Below the pieces are notes generated by a model. That model saw only the letters and a list, made by a program, of their open reading frames with translations, searched no databases and was not told where the DNA came from. A stretch of DNA of 36,327 nucleotides from an uncultured Candidatus Saccharibacteria bacterium (GTDB lineage Bacteria; Patescibacteriota; Saccharimonadia; Saccharimonadales; Saccharimonadaceae), in NCBI GenBank assembly GCA_937889535.1, contig CALBZW010000013.1:1-36327 (forward strand), in the 5' to 3' direction. Positions 7,699 to 16,273 of this stretch are shown piece by piece (position 1 is the stretch's first letter; each line of letters starts with the position of its first letter). Made by a program: the position numbers and the translations under genes.

Positions 7699-8349
7699 TC
7701 ATGTCTGAATCTTGCGACGCTCCAGCAAACTAACGGCTATAGGCCCGAGAATACCGATGATGAGCGCAAAGATAGTGAGCGCAAGCACCAATCTAATGTT
7801 AATTTCGCCATAGGGCGGAATTAATAATAACTCGTCTACTCTATCTCCATTATGGCTAACCGTCAACGAGGAAGCTGCCTGGCCGCTCAACCAATCTTTA
7901 CGACTAAACTCGTAGGTTCCGACTGGTATGTAACCGATATACCGATCTTCGGACGCATATTTCTGGCCATCAAACTCCGTAGGAGCGAAACCATCGGTCG
8001 ACATAAATGATAGCCCCTCCGGGCCAATATTGCTGGGGTCGGCCGAAGCAATACGAAAACGCACCTCGACATAATCACCGAACTTAGCCGCAACCGCGCC
8101 GCGATACCAGGTGTCATCGCCAGCAATTCGCGCTTCAAGATTATAGTCCACGACGTCGCCGGTGGGGTGAGACTTTTCTGGCGCCATACGCGATTTGTTT
8201 ATCGTCTCAACCATAGCATGCGCCCACTGAGATTCCTGCATCCCTGCTATCAATGTTGTGACGATAGTCAGGATTAATATACAGCCGACCGCGCGTAGTA
8301 CCCATTTTGTTAACCGAAACCCTTGGAATATCGCTCTGTTTTCTTCCAT
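7699..8349 (-). CDS. Two-helix membrane protein of unknown function
   Basis: 216 aa. Membrane helices are at about residues 15-35 (LRAVGCILILTIVTTLIAG) and 184-207 (IRLVLALTIFALIIGILGPIAV), leaving a 150-residue external domain between them and a short basic tail (ERRKIQT). The external domain is polar, Gly/Asp/Tyr-rich and resembles no family I can name. The ATG has an AGGAGGG ribosome site. Its architecture, and its promoter with a hairpin-rich leader, resemble those of the 4123-4893 gene; a role at the cell surface is inference. Confidence 0.7.
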   Translation of the reverse strand: MEENRAIFQGFRLTKWVLRAVGCILILTIVTTLIAGMQESQWAHAMVETINKSRMAPEKSHPTGDVVDYNLEARIAGDDTWYRGAVAAKFGDYVEVRFRIASADPSNIGPEGLSFMSTDGFAPTEFDGQKYASEDRYIGYIPVGTYEFSRKDWLSGQAASSLTVSHNGDRVDELLLIPPYGEINIRLVLALTIFALIIGILGPIAVSLLERRKIQT

Positions 8350-8369
8350 ACTTCACCCTCCTTCAGTAA

Positions 8370-8443
8370 AAAAGATAGACTGTAACGCTACAATTCTTTG
8401 GCATGCCAAAGAACAAAGTGGTATAGATACCACTTCTCTTCCT
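8370..8443 (-). promoter_or_regulatory. Structured leader of the 7699-8349 gene
   Basis: Between promoter and ribosome-binding site are two strong dyads: TTCTTTGGCATGCCAAAGAA, a perfect 20-bp palindrome, and AAGTGGTAT/ATACCACTT. They could fold in the mRNA or bind a dimeric regulator. Confidence 0.55.
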
Positions 8444-8472
8444 ATTGTATCATAGATTGTGTAAAAAGTCAA
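8444..8472 (-). promoter_or_regulatory. Promoter TTGACT-N17-TACAAT of the 7699-8349 gene
   Basis: Minus-strand TTGACT at 8467-8472 and TACAAT at 8444-8449, 17-nt spacing, TG before the -10. Confidence 0.78.
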
Positions 8473-8522
8473 TAGTAATATAGTTGATTCGGCTATCTTA
8501 CGATAAAAACTGAGATTTTATA

Positions 8523-9734
8523 CTATTTCGCATTATGATCATACGGCTTCTGGTCTGGATCTTGGAAAATCTTTTCATGCGCCACTTCGTCGGGGAGATA
8601 ACTTTTGTCGAGATGAAAACCAGCCTCCCACTTCTGACCCTCGCCGAAGCCGAGGTCTTTCATGAGTTTTGTCGGAGCATTGCGTAGCCAAGTTGGCACC
8701 GGGCAACCCATACTCTTCTCGGCGACCGCCTGGGCGCGCGCCCAGCCATTATACGTATCGCGGTTTTTCTTGGCTTTCGCCAGCACGACCGCAACATGGC
8801 TCAAAATAATCCCGCCCTCGGGCATGCCGACGCGCTCAATCGCCTCGAAACAGCTCACGGCGAGATTTAATGCACCATTACCGGCCAGGCCGATATCCTC
8901 GGAGGCGAAAATCACCATGCGGCGAGCGATAAACTTCGGATCTTCCCCACTGGCGACCATGCGGGCAAGATAGTACAGCGTGGCGTCAACATCGGAACCG
9001 CGCATGGACTTAATGAAGGCGGAGATGTTGTCGTAATGATAGTCGCCAGACTTATCGTATAGGGGCATCTTCTTGCCGACGGCGGTTTCGACGACGGATT
9101 TATCAACTTTTTTCGCTAAGCTCAGTGAAAGTTCGAGATCGCCGAGGGCAGAACGGGCATCGCCAGCGCTGAGGTCGGCGATATATTCCAAGGCTTCGGG
9201 GGTGACACGTTTTTCTGCCTTTTCGGCCTTCACGGCACGTTCAAGAACCTTCAGAATATCCGGTTTCTTCAAGGCGGAAACAATAACAACGCGGGAACGT
9301 GAGATCAGTGGCGAAATCACCTCGAAACTGGGGTTCTCGGTCGTAGCGCCAATCAAAATAATCAGACCGGATTCAACATGCGGCAAAAAAGCATCCTGCT
9401 GAGCCTTGTTAAAGCGATGAATTTCGTCAACGAAAAGCACAGTACGAGTCTTCAGATTCCAGTTGACTTTCGCACGCTCGACGACGGTCTCGATATCAGC
9501 TTTTTTCGCAGTGACCGCCGAAAGTTCGACGAAATCAGCCTGAAACTCCTTCGCTAGGATCCGGGCGAGCGTCGTCTTGCCGGTGCCAGGAGGACCCCAA
9601 AAAATCAGGTTGACCGGCTCGGCTTTTTTGACGATTTCGGTGAGAATTTTTCCCTTACCGATAATCGCGTCTTGACCAATCACCTCGTCCAATTTTTGCG
9701 GGCGCATACGCTCCGCTAATGGCACTCTACTCAT
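8523..9734 (-). CDS. rarA: Replication-associated recombination protein A (RarA/MgsA) AAA+ ATPase
   Basis: 403 aa. A clamp-loader-like AAA+ ATPase acting at stalled replication forks. It shows PLAERMRPQKLDEVIGQ at the N-terminus, Walker A GPPGTGKT (47-54), Walker B FVDEIHRFNKAQQDAFLP (from 101), sensor 1 GATTENPSFEV, and the arginine-finger region SRSRV. The C-terminal half carries the RarA tetramerisation part (RGSDVDATLYYLARM, EDIGLA). It lies just downstream of recO on the same strand but has its own leaderless promoter. Confidence 0.96.
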   Translation of the reverse strand: MSRVPLAERMRPQKLDEVIGQDAIIGKGKILTEIVKKAEPVNLIFWGPPGTGKTTLARILAKEFQADFVELSAVTAKKADIETVVERAKVNWNLKTRTVLFVDEIHRFNKAQQDAFLPHVESGLIILIGATTENPSFEVISPLISRSRVVIVSALKKPDILKVLERAVKAEKAEKRVTPEALEYIADLSAGDARSALGDLELSLSLAKKVDKSVVETAVGKKMPLYDKSGDYHYDNISAFIKSMRGSDVDATLYYLARMVASGEDPKFIARRMVIFASEDIGLAGNGALNLAVSCFEAIERVGMPEGGIILSHVAVVLAKAKKNRDTYNGWARAQAVAEKSMGCPVPTWLRNAPTKLMKDLGFGEGQKWEAGFHLDKSYLPDEVAHEKIFQDPDQKPYDHNAK

Positions 9735-9740
9735 AGAACT

Positions 9741-9749
9741 ATTATAACA
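9741..9749 (-). promoter_or_regulatory. Leaderless extended -10 promoter of rarA
   Basis: Minus-strand TGTTATAAT, TATAAT at 9741-9746, exactly 6 nt before the ATG at 9734; it sits in the 24-nt gap after recO. Confidence 0.7.
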
Positions 9750-9758
9750 CCCCTAGGC

Positions 9759-10424
9759 CTATATTCCTCGCGTAAGTGCCATTAACGGATGTAGTATCGA
9801 GTCAACATTCTCCACACGACTAATCGCCAAGAGCTTACTACTCAGTATCAGCCGGGCGAGTTTAACTTCGCGCGATGATATATCACCGGATGAATATTCT
9901 TTGAGAGCGGCTTCAGAAGTATCCCAGATATAGCGCAATTCTGGGTCTAATTTCTTGCCATTTATATCATATATGAGATTAAGCTCTTCGCCCCCAATGC
10001 GAGCAAGGTTAAGTAAAAACCAGGTGCGTACGAGGCCGAGGTCGAGATGGCGGTTAAGACCATCTAATCCTTGGACGAGAAGCGAAAAATACTCGGGGCT
10101 GGTCACCTGCTCAGTGGCACGTTCAACTTTCTTCATCATGAGAGCGGCAAGTTCCAAGCCTTGGACATCAGTGAGGATGCTACTAAAAAACTGGAGCATC
10201 CGGGCGCTAGTGAGGACGGCGAACTTCGACTTACCCTGGTGTATGACGACATCGGCGACTGAAAAGAGTTCGATACTACCAGCGAGACGGGATTTTTCCT
10301 TGCGCACGCCTTTTGCAATGACGGCGAATTTGCCTTCGGGCGTCAAAAGATTCAAAATCCGGTCAGATTCACCGTAGTTCGTGCGTCGGAGGACGATGGC
10401 ACGAGTACGGAGATCAGACGGCAT
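9759..10424 (-). CDS. recO: DNA repair protein RecO
   Basis: 221 aa from the ATG at 10424 (MPSDLRTRAIVLRRTNYGESDRIL), the canonical RecO N-terminal OB-fold; the longer frame upstream lies inside the preceding gene and is not RecO-like. RecO loads RecA onto SSB-coated gaps in the RecF pathway. The usual central cysteine zinc knuckle is absent: the segment ARIGGEELNLIYDINGKKL has no Cys. The start overlaps the end of the response-regulator gene by 11 nt, so the two are translationally coupled. Confidence 0.88.
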   Translation of the reverse strand: MPSDLRTRAIVLRRTNYGESDRILNLLTPEGKFAVIAKGVRKEKSRLAGSIELFSVADVVIHQGKSKFAVLTSARMLQFFSSILTDVQGLELAALMMKKVERATEQVTSPEYFSLLVQGLDGLNRHLDLGLVRTWFLLNLARIGGEELNLIYDINGKKLDPELRYIWDTSEAALKEYSSGDISSREVKLARLILSSKLLAISRVENVDSILHPLMALTRGI

Positions 10425-10959
10425 TAGACTCCGGGTTCGTAGGTTCACTAGGCGCTTGAGTAGACGTATTTTGAGACTGGGCCGTAGGTAGGCTTTGTGG
10501 CGTTTCATTCTCGATCTGGCGCAACTGCTGATTGAGCTTTTGAACGCCAAGCTCAGGCGCGCTCATTTTTTTCTCGATTCCCTCCAGGACAGCGTCACGA
10601 ATATCCTCAGGAGTCATAGTTCCTTTATCAAGCGTCCGGAAGACGCCGTAATGTTCAAGATTACGGTCAGACATATCAAGGCTCGTGATGAGGACAACCG
10701 GGATTTTCGCGGTGTCGTGATAAGAGATTAGCTCATTGAGGAAGGTAAAACCGTCAGGTCCGCTAAGCAAAACATCGAGTAGAATAACGTCGGGAAGCTC
10801 AGAATTCATTTCGGAAATTGGCTCGACGGCGTCATTAAAAACTTGGACGTCGGGATGAGTTTCTTGACCATTGATATCAAAAAGCACGGTGCTACGCGCC
10901 GCAAGCGCGACGACATCGGCCATCGTCGGGTCGTCTTCAATTACATAAACTAAACTCAT
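10414..10959 (-). CDS. Response regulator, receiver domain with disordered tail
   Basis: 181 aa. A CheY-like receiver domain occupies residues 1-130: acidic pocket Glu8/Asp9/Asp10, phospho-acceptor Asp62 (VILLDVLLSGPDG), Thr92/Ser93 (ITSLD) and conserved Lys112 (LDKGTMTPEDI). After it comes a helical stretch, then about 40 residues rich in Gln, Thr, Ser and Pro. There is no DNA-binding domain, so output must go through a partner or be regulatory only. It is 11 nt after the histidine-kinase gene with a GAAAGGA ribosome site and overlaps recO. Confidence 0.9.
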   Translation of the reverse strand: MSLVYVIEDDPTMADVVALAARSTVLFDINGQETHPDVQVFNDAVEPISEMNSELPDVILLDVLLSGPDGFTFLNELISYHDTAKIPVVLITSLDMSDRNLEHYGVFRTLDKGTMTPEDIRDAVLEGIEKKMSAPELGVQKLNQQLRQIENETPQSLPTAQSQNTSTQAPSEPTNPESNAV

Positions 10960-10970
10960 ATAATTCCTTT

Positions 10971-11657
10971 CTAAAAATTAAAACTAATCTGTTTAGAGAT
11001 AGGGAGGTCGACGTAAAAACTGGCACCATCGCGGTGACGTACGGCACCAATCTGGGCGCGCATATGGGCAGCGAATTGCGAAGCGATATACAGCCCAATG
11101 CCAGAACTGCCGGGGCGCATCGCAATTTCAGTCGGGCGATCTAAGCCGCCAGCGTTTAATTCGCGCCAAACTTTCGTTGGCAAGGCTGGACCGTAATCGC
11201 GTACTGAAATACGCAGCCTGCTACGACGCTCAGAAATTACCACTTCACTGACACTGCCGCGCTCGGAATAATGCATTGCGTTGACGCAAAAGTTATAAAC
11301 AATACTATATAGTAAGTCATGATTAGCGACGGCGAGACGTGATTTATTGTGGAATTCAAGGTCGATACTACGCCCTTCAATCCGAAAAAACGGGGATAAT
11401 TCGCTCAACACGGCTTCGCAGACGCCGCGTACACTAACCGGTTCGGTCTCGAAGAAGCCATCCTCAAGGCGAGCAATCTTCACGAGATCGTTCACCTGGC
11501 GCAAAGCGCGCTCGGAAACGTTAATGAGCTGACTACGGTAACGTTGGCACGTAGTCTTGTCGGCGAAGTCAATGGCGAGTGCAAGCTGACGCATGAGACT
11601 CAAAGGAGCCTTCAGCTCGTGCGCCGCAACCAGCATACCATTAACCTCCACTGCCAT
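10971..11657 (-). CDS. Sensor-less histidine kinase
   Basis: 228 aa. HisKA dimerisation/phosphotransfer domain begins almost at residue 1, with the H-box at His13 (AAHELKAPLSLMRQ). The HATPase domain has N-box Asn122/Asn126 (YNFCVNAMHYSE), a G1 motif RDYGPALP near 155 and G2 SSGIGLYIAS near 187. No membrane helix, PAS, GAF or HAMP domain is present, so it is cytoplasmic and must be controlled by a partner or by dimerisation. It pairs with the receiver protein encoded next. The -10 box is 6 nt before the ATG. Confidence 0.92.
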   Translation of the reverse strand: MAVEVNGMLVAAHELKAPLSLMRQLALAIDFADKTTCQRYRSQLINVSERALRQVNDLVKIARLEDGFFETEPVSVRGVCEAVLSELSPFFRIEGRSIDLEFHNKSRLAVANHDLLYSIVYNFCVNAMHYSERGSVSEVVISERRSRLRISVRDYGPALPTKVWRELNAGGLDRPTEIAMRPGSSGIGLYIASQFAAHMRAQIGAVRHRDGASFYVDLPISKQISFNF

Positions 11658-11663
11658 ATATAT

Positions 11664-11672
11664 ATTATAGCA
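11664..11672 (-). promoter_or_regulatory. Leaderless extended -10 promoter of the kinase-regulator-recO operon
   Basis: Minus-strand TGCTATAAT with TATAAT at 11664-11669 and exactly 6 nt to the ATG at 11657. Confidence 0.7.
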
Positions 11673-11702
11673 CGGGTCAGGTTTATTCTCGATATACGTT
11701 AA

Positions 11703-12614
11703 TTATTCGACGAATGTGACAGTATCGAGCAACTTGTAATACTCGTCAGCAAATAGCTCGGAGTCGGTCTGCAAGACGACTGTTTTATCGCGAACTTTGA
11801 AAATCGTCACAATGCCACGAATATTATTTGAGATATCACCAGTATAAACATTGGCAACAGCACCGCCGATATTGCGAGTTACCATGGAAAGCTTACCGTT
11901 TTTGACCGAGCTTTCGTAACTCTTTGCGACGGAATCGAAAGCCTTGTCCTGAATCGTAACGCGTAAGGCATTGATTGTCGTATTGCTGACCGGCAAGACC
12001 TCGCCAGGGTTCAGATAGGCTTCGTAGTTGCCACCGTTTGCAGCGTCCTTAGCGACATACAGGTTCCAAGTCTTAGGATATTCAAAGGCGACGCTACCAT
12101 AATCGGCTGGACCCATAAAGGACTTATACGGGTATTTTTCACGCTCAACGAACTCGTCTTCAAGTTTGGTCGTGTTCTCGGAGACGGCGACGGCAATTGC
12201 AGCGTCGATTTGACCGTCGACATCAGTCTTGACATTGTCCCATTCAAGATATTTCCAGATAAAAAGTCCAATAAAGGTCACGGCAACCAGACTCACGATA
12301 ACGAGAATTACGGTTTCAATCACATTGCGGCGATTGTTAATCGGCGCCAGGCCAGAACCAGGCGAAGCGAGCGGGACCGCAGTCTTCGAAACTGGCACAG
12401 TACCCGGAGCAGCCGGGGCGAAAGCCGGAACTCCAGTAGTTGCAGACTCAACAACACTGCCAGTCGCAACCGTGGCATTAACCGCCGCAGCTCCCAAACC
12501 CGGGGCAGGACTAACCGGAGGAACACCGGCGGACCCTGGAGTCGCGGCTGGATTTGAACCGGCAGCGGGGTTCATCCCCGCAGTTGGGTTCGGAAAAGAA
12601 GAATCATTCTGCAT
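11703..12614 (-). CDS. Pro/Ala-rich single-pass membrane protein
   Basis: 303 aa. Residues 1-95 are low-complexity Pro/Ala/Gly/Val/Ser with no charge, probably disordered and cytoplasmic. A membrane helix follows at about 100-121 (VIETVILVIVSLVAVTFIGLFIW), then an external domain of about 180 residues beginning with a short acidic helix. The outer domain has a PsbP-like look (FEYPKTWNLYV, ending ADEYYKLLDTVTFVE), but that is a resemblance only. It is monocistronic and leaderless. Confidence 0.72.
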   Translation of the reverse strand: MQNDSSFPNPTAGMNPAAGSNPAATPGSAGVPPVSPAPGLGAAAVNATVATGSVVESATTGVPAFAPAAPGTVPVSKTAVPLASPGSGLAPINNRRNVIETVILVIVSLVAVTFIGLFIWKYLEWDNVKTDVDGQIDAAIAVAVSENTTKLEDEFVEREKYPYKSFMGPADYGSVAFEYPKTWNLYVAKDAANGGNYEAYLNPGEVLPVSNTTINALRVTIQDKAFDSVAKSYESSVKNGKLSMVTRNIGGAVANVYTGDISNNIRGIVTIFKVRDKTVVLQTDSELFADEYYKLLDTVTFVE

Positions 12615-12620
12615 GAGTTT

Positions 12621-12626
12621 ATTATA
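12621..12626 (-). promoter_or_regulatory. Leaderless promoter of the Pro/Ala-rich membrane protein gene
   Basis: Minus-strand TATAAT, exactly 6 nt before the ATG at 12614. Confidence 0.65.
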
Positions 12627-12656
12627 ACTTAGAGAGCAGGTTTTTGTAAAGATTTT

Positions 12657-12872
12657 CTATTCTGACTGAGCGAAATTCGCAATCACTTCGACCCGGTTTT
12701 TGAGTTCTGCTAAGTCTTTTTCGATGTTTTTGGCCAATTTTTGGGCATCTTGATACTTCCTTAAGGCTTCATCTAGTGAAAAATCGTCACTATAGAACCA
12801 CTCGACACTTTCGTCTAGCTCTTTAATTTTGGTCTCGATGGAGGTTTTAGATTGAGGTGCGTTTTTCGACAT
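12657..12872 (-). CDS. xseB: Exodeoxyribonuclease VII small subunit
   Basis: 71 aa, the usual size. It forms a helical hairpin that binds XseA; the characteristic central segment is DDFSLDEALRKYQDAQKLAKNIEKDL, in which the S-L-D-E-A-L and helix pattern are conserved. The 5' end overlaps the end of xseA by 26 nt on the same strand, so the two subunits are co-translated. Confidence 0.9.
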   Translation of the reverse strand: MSKNAPQSKTSIETKIKELDESVEWFYSDDFSLDEALRKYQDAQKLAKNIEKDLAELKNRVEVIANFAQSE

Positions 12873-13965
12873 TTTTAATCTCCGCAGTTAGTTGTTGTTT
12901 AAGTGTTGTAATTTTTACAACACTTCCGACATCGAAGTCATCGTTGCGACTTTTTTGATTAGTTACAATAGCATATCCCCGCTTTAAGACATTCTCGGGG
13001 TTAAGCGAGGCTAAGATCTTTGACGTCGCGGCAATATGTTGAGATAAGTTATCAAGGCGACGGATAATTTCCTGCTGAATATCGCCTAGTCTCGTCCTTA
13101 AACCGGCTTGTTCTTGTGCAATGGCATCTAGCAGACGTTGGCTCATGCGGTCGACCGATACTCGGACCTGGCGCAGGGCGACAGCACGGTCAGGAGTGAG
13201 ACGTTCAGCGGCATTAGAGGGCGTGGAAGCGCGGACGTCCGCCGCGAGGTCGGCGAGACTTTCGTCAACTTCGTGGCCAATACCCGTAATCACGGGTAGC
13301 CGACTCGCGGCAACAGCTCGTACGAGCTGTTCGTCGTTGAAAACGGCGAGGTCGTCCGCGCTTCCCCCACCGCGCAAAATTGCGATGATATCCACGTCTC
13401 CGCGCTGATTGAAATAATCAAGCGCCCGGATAATTTGATCAACGGCAGCTAGACCTTGAACCTGAGTATTAATTGTTGAAACTTTGAGACCACCCCAACG
13501 ATTATCAAGAATCTTCAAGAAGTCGATATAGCCAGCAGCGTTCGTCGAAGAAATGACACCAATCTTAGCCAAATCCTCTGGTATTGGGCGCTTCTTCGCC
13601 AGATCAAAAAGCCCTTCGGCGGCCAACTTGCGCTTCAGCAGTTCAAAGCTTTTTTTAATATTCCCCTCTCCGAGTGGCAAAATACGCTGTACAGTGAGCG
13701 AGAATTTCCCCCAACGCGTTAATCCCGGTGTGGCTTTGACCCGAACGGTCATACCATCCTGAAGTGCGACACTGAGCTGGCTAAGCGGTAGAAAACAGCT
13801 GATGCTGCTGTCGCCCTCCTTCAAATCAAAGAAAACCCATTTGCCCTGATTAACCTTAAAACTAGCAACTTCCCCCTCGACATTAATACCGGTGAATCCG
13901 TACTCGATGGTCTGATTGCAGACTGCGATAAACTGCGAGACAGTGAAATTAACTTCGGGAGTCAT
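12847..13965 (-). CDS. xseA: Exodeoxyribonuclease VII large subunit
   Basis: 372 aa from ATG 13965 (MTPEVNFTVSQFIAVCNQTIE). It degrades single-stranded DNA from both ends. An N-terminal OB-fold (residues 1-95; GINVEGEVASFKVNQGKWVFFDLKE) precedes the catalytic domain with SSTNAAGYIDFLKIL, AILRGGGSADDLAVFNDEQL and TGIGHEVDESLADLAADVRASTPSNAAE, then a long coiled coil. The frame open upstream belongs to the previous gene, whose end it overlaps by 17 nt. It is somewhat shorter than the E. coli protein but complete. Confidence 0.94.
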   Translation of the reverse strand: MTPEVNFTVSQFIAVCNQTIEYGFTGINVEGEVASFKVNQGKWVFFDLKEGDSSISCFLPLSQLSVALQDGMTVRVKATPGLTRWGKFSLTVQRILPLGEGNIKKSFELLKRKLAAEGLFDLAKKRPIPEDLAKIGVISSTNAAGYIDFLKILDNRWGGLKVSTINTQVQGLAAVDQIIRALDYFNQRGDVDIIAILRGGGSADDLAVFNDEQLVRAVAASRLPVITGIGHEVDESLADLAADVRASTPSNAAERLTPDRAVALRQVRVSVDRMSQRLLDAIAQEQAGLRTRLGDIQQEIIRRLDNLSQHIAATSKILASLNPENVLKRGYAIVTNQKSRNDDFDVGSVVKITTLKQQLTAEIKNVEKRTSI

Positions 13966-15064
13966 GCTCGATTTCCGCTTTTTCGCGACGGCCAATCTTT
14001 GAAATCGAGTGCTGATAGAAACCGTAGCCACTGATGATCGTGCTAGCGAGAACAATTACCCGAGTCATGAGGACAACGAGAGCCGACAGCCCAGCATCGA
14101 CACCTAAACTTGCCATAATACCAACCATACCAAGCTCATAGAGGCCATATGGAACGATTGCGCCCATGACCGAACCAATCGCTTCGCCGATCATAATCTG
14201 CGGTAAGATTTCGGGGTGACCAAGACTTGCCGCAACGATCCAATAGGTCGCAATCTCAAGAAAACTATAGACGATACCCCACAAAATCGGGCGAATCAGC
14301 ATCTCTTTATGTCGGCGCGCAGTCATCAGATCGCCATGGGCGTCGCCAAGATATTTGTCGACAACTTCGCGCTGCAAAATATCAGTTTTATGACCAAAAG
14401 TCACTTTTTTGACCAGCCAGTTGACGAAATTGGTGCTAGTTTTTGCAAACCAATCAATGCGCTTCTTGCTGCTGGCGATCGCGATCAGAATTGCAATCGC
14501 TGCGATAATGCCTACGCTAAGCAAAGCGGTAAAGCCAATTACCCAAACACCGGCAGCCGGTACAGTACTAAAAATCAGTAAAGCAATAATCGCAAGAATT
14601 GTCTGAAGCTGGTTAGCACAGATTGTAATGATATAGCGCAAAACATACATGAAACTTGCCTGCCCCGCGGTCGCGCCAAAAGGTTTTAAGCGCCACGTGA
14701 TATATCCAAGACCACCGAGACCGCCCGCCGGTACGGCGTGATTTACGAAATTTAGCTCCAGCGAGACGCGCATGAGAGTCCACGGCGAGACTTTTTTCGC
14801 ATCTTTCTTCGCGCGCATATAAGAGAAGAACATCTGCCCGCAACAAAAATACATAAAAAGTTGCTCCGGAATTAAAAGCATGAGGACAAGAATGTTCGTC
14901 TCGCCAATATGCGCAATTGCTTCACGAATATCATTCCAGTTTGAATAGACAACGTAAATAATTAAAACAAGTGTCAGAATTGTCAAAATCGTACGGAAAG
15001 AAAGTTGAAAATGTTTTTTAGGCTTCGAGCCGTCAGAGTCGGAACTCATTGTAGTTTTTGTCAT
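13949..15064 (-). CDS. Flippase-like polytopic membrane protein (lysylphosphatidylglycerol synthase TM/UPF0104 family)
   Basis: 371 aa with about eight membrane helices. It has the family features NFVNHAVPAGGLGGLGYITWRLKPFG (residues 110-135) and late helices EAIGSVMGAIVPYGLYELG, and resembles the MprF transmembrane/AglD-type family. No aminoacyltransferase domain is present. Members are thought to move or modify lipid-linked substrates; the actual cargo is unknown. It starts the operon with xseA-xseB and is leaderless. Confidence 0.82.
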   Translation of the reverse strand: MTKTTMSSDSDGSKPKKHFQLSFRTILTILTLVLIIYVVYSNWNDIREAIAHIGETNILVLMLLIPEQLFMYFCCGQMFFSYMRAKKDAKKVSPWTLMRVSLELNFVNHAVPAGGLGGLGYITWRLKPFGATAGQASFMYVLRYIITICANQLQTILAIIALLIFSTVPAAGVWVIGFTALLSVGIIAAIAILIAIASSKKRIDWFAKTSTNFVNWLVKKVTFGHKTDILQREVVDKYLGDAHGDLMTARRHKEMLIRPILWGIVYSFLEIATYWIVAASLGHPEILPQIMIGEAIGSVMGAIVPYGLYELGMVGIMASLGVDAGLSALVVLMTRVIVLASTIISGYGFYQHSISKIGRREKAEIEHDSRS

Positions 15065-15070
15065 GAAAAT

Positions 15071-15079
15071 ATTATACCA
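15071..15079 (-). promoter_or_regulatory. Leaderless extended -10 promoter of the flippase-like gene and xseAB
   Basis: Minus-strand TGGTATAAT with TATAAT at 15071-15076, exactly 6 nt before the ATG at 15064. Confidence 0.7.
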
Positions 15080-15156
15080 TAGCAGATAAAGTGTGAAGTG
15101 ACAATCTTGTGACTTTTTGATCTCTGGGAAATTTTGATGAATATAAGTCTAAAACA

Positions 15157-15165
15157 TGTTATAAT
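15157..15165 (+). promoter_or_regulatory. Extended -10 promoter of the methyltransferase-rpmA operon
   Basis: TGTTATAAT with TATAAT at 15160-15165; the ATG follows 9 nt later, so the leader is almost absent. Confidence 0.65.
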
Positions 15166-15174
15166 TATATTAGT

Positions 15175-16272
15175 ATGAAATATCTTGCGGTTTTGGGCAG
15201 ACAACCACTAATCTCAGTAGCGGAGCTAGAGAGTTTGTTCGGTGACGTGAGGTTGGTGACGCCAGAGCTGGCGGAATTTTCGACGGATGCGAGGCCAGAA
15301 ATTCGACGCCTGGGCGGAACGCAGAAGCTGGCGATCAAAATCGATGGCACGGTAATGGATTTTCTGAAAACTTTGCCGAAATCAGGTAAGATTACGCTAG
15401 GATTGTCGGATTATTCGCGCGGAGCGTCGGCATTTAAGGTACAAGGTGAGGCACTGAAGTTGAAGCGCATGCTAGCGAAGCTGGGGCGGAGCGTGCGAGT
15501 CGTGCCGAACAAGGAGGCGGTGCTGACGAGCGCAACAAGTTTTCACAATCATTTGTTTAGCGAAACAAAAATTGAATTGATTAAGCACGGCAAAGAGTTT
15601 TATCGCGTCATCGGAGTGCAAGATATTGATGCATATGTCAAGCGAGACCAAGCTCGGCCGGCACGGGATGCAAAAGTTGGGATGTTGCCGCCGAAATTGG
15701 CGCAGATTTTGATTAATTTATGTGGGGATTTGCCGGCGGGAAGTAGATTACTAGACCCGTTTTGTGGAACCGGAGTCGTATTACAAGAAGCGGCGCTGAT
15801 GGGATATGTTCCCTATGGGACAGATTTAAGTGAGAGAATGGTAGACTATTCAAAGAAGAATCTAGGGTGGCTAGACGCAGCTAAACATTTCCAGGTCGAG
15901 CAAGGCGATGCAACAAGTTTTCAGTGGGCGGCACCGATTAATGCGGTGGCATGCGAAGGATACCTCGGGCGACCGATGTCTTTGCCGCCAGCGGAGATCA
16001 AGCTAAAGCAGGAGAAACAGGAGTGCGGCGGGATTATTCTGAAGTTCTTGAAGAACTTAGCAGAGCAGATTGAGTCAGGAACTCCAGTAGTGATGGCGGT
16101 GCCGGCGTGGCTGAGGCCAAACGGGTCGTATGAACGGCTAAATTTGCTTGACGAAATAGAGAATCTGAGCTATAATGTAAAGAGTTTTAGAAATCTGGGA
16201 CAGCAAGATTTGCTTTATCACCGTGATAAACAGGTTGTGGCCAGAGAAATAATAGTTTTAAGGAAGAAATAG
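15175..16272 (+). CDS. Trm11-like SAM-dependent RNA methyltransferase
   Basis: 365 aa. The first 140 residues resemble the THUMP-type RNA-binding region of this family. The catalytic domain begins with ARPARDAKVGMLPPKLAQILINL and carries the SAM-binding motif DPFCGTGVV at residues 194-202, then YGTDLSERMVDYSKKN. At the place of the family's [ND]PPY catalytic motif there is CEGYLGRPM, a departure seen at about residue 262. Trm11 enzymes methylate guanosine in tRNA; the target here is unproven. It overlaps no neighbour but rpmA begins 2 nt after its stop, so it is co-expressed with a ribosomal protein. Confidence 0.83.
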   Translation: MKYLAVLGRQPLISVAELESLFGDVRLVTPELAEFSTDARPEIRRLGGTQKLAIKIDGTVMDFLKTLPKSGKITLGLSDYSRGASAFKVQGEALKLKRMLAKLGRSVRVVPNKEAVLTSATSFHNHLFSETKIELIKHGKEFYRVIGVQDIDAYVKRDQARPARDAKVGMLPPKLAQILINLCGDLPAGSRLLDPFCGTGVVLQEAALMGYVPYGTDLSERMVDYSKKNLGWLDAAKHFQVEQGDATSFQWAAPINAVACEGYLGRPMSLPPAEIKLKQEKQECGGIILKFLKNLAEQIESGTPVVMAVPAWLRPNGSYERLNLLDEIENLSYNVKSFRNLGQQDLLYHRDKQVVAREIIVLRKK

Positions 16273-16273
16273 C

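Noticed and set aside
7072..7824. 250-codon plus-strand frame opposite pyrophosphatase
   Set aside because: It runs across a terminator and two intergenic regions on the other strand; pyrophosphatase is unmistakable in the opposite frame.
12229..12627. 132-codon Gly/Ala/Thr-rich plus-strand frame
   Set aside because: Antisense shadow of the Pro/Ala-rich membrane protein gene, which has a leaderless promoter and membrane helix.
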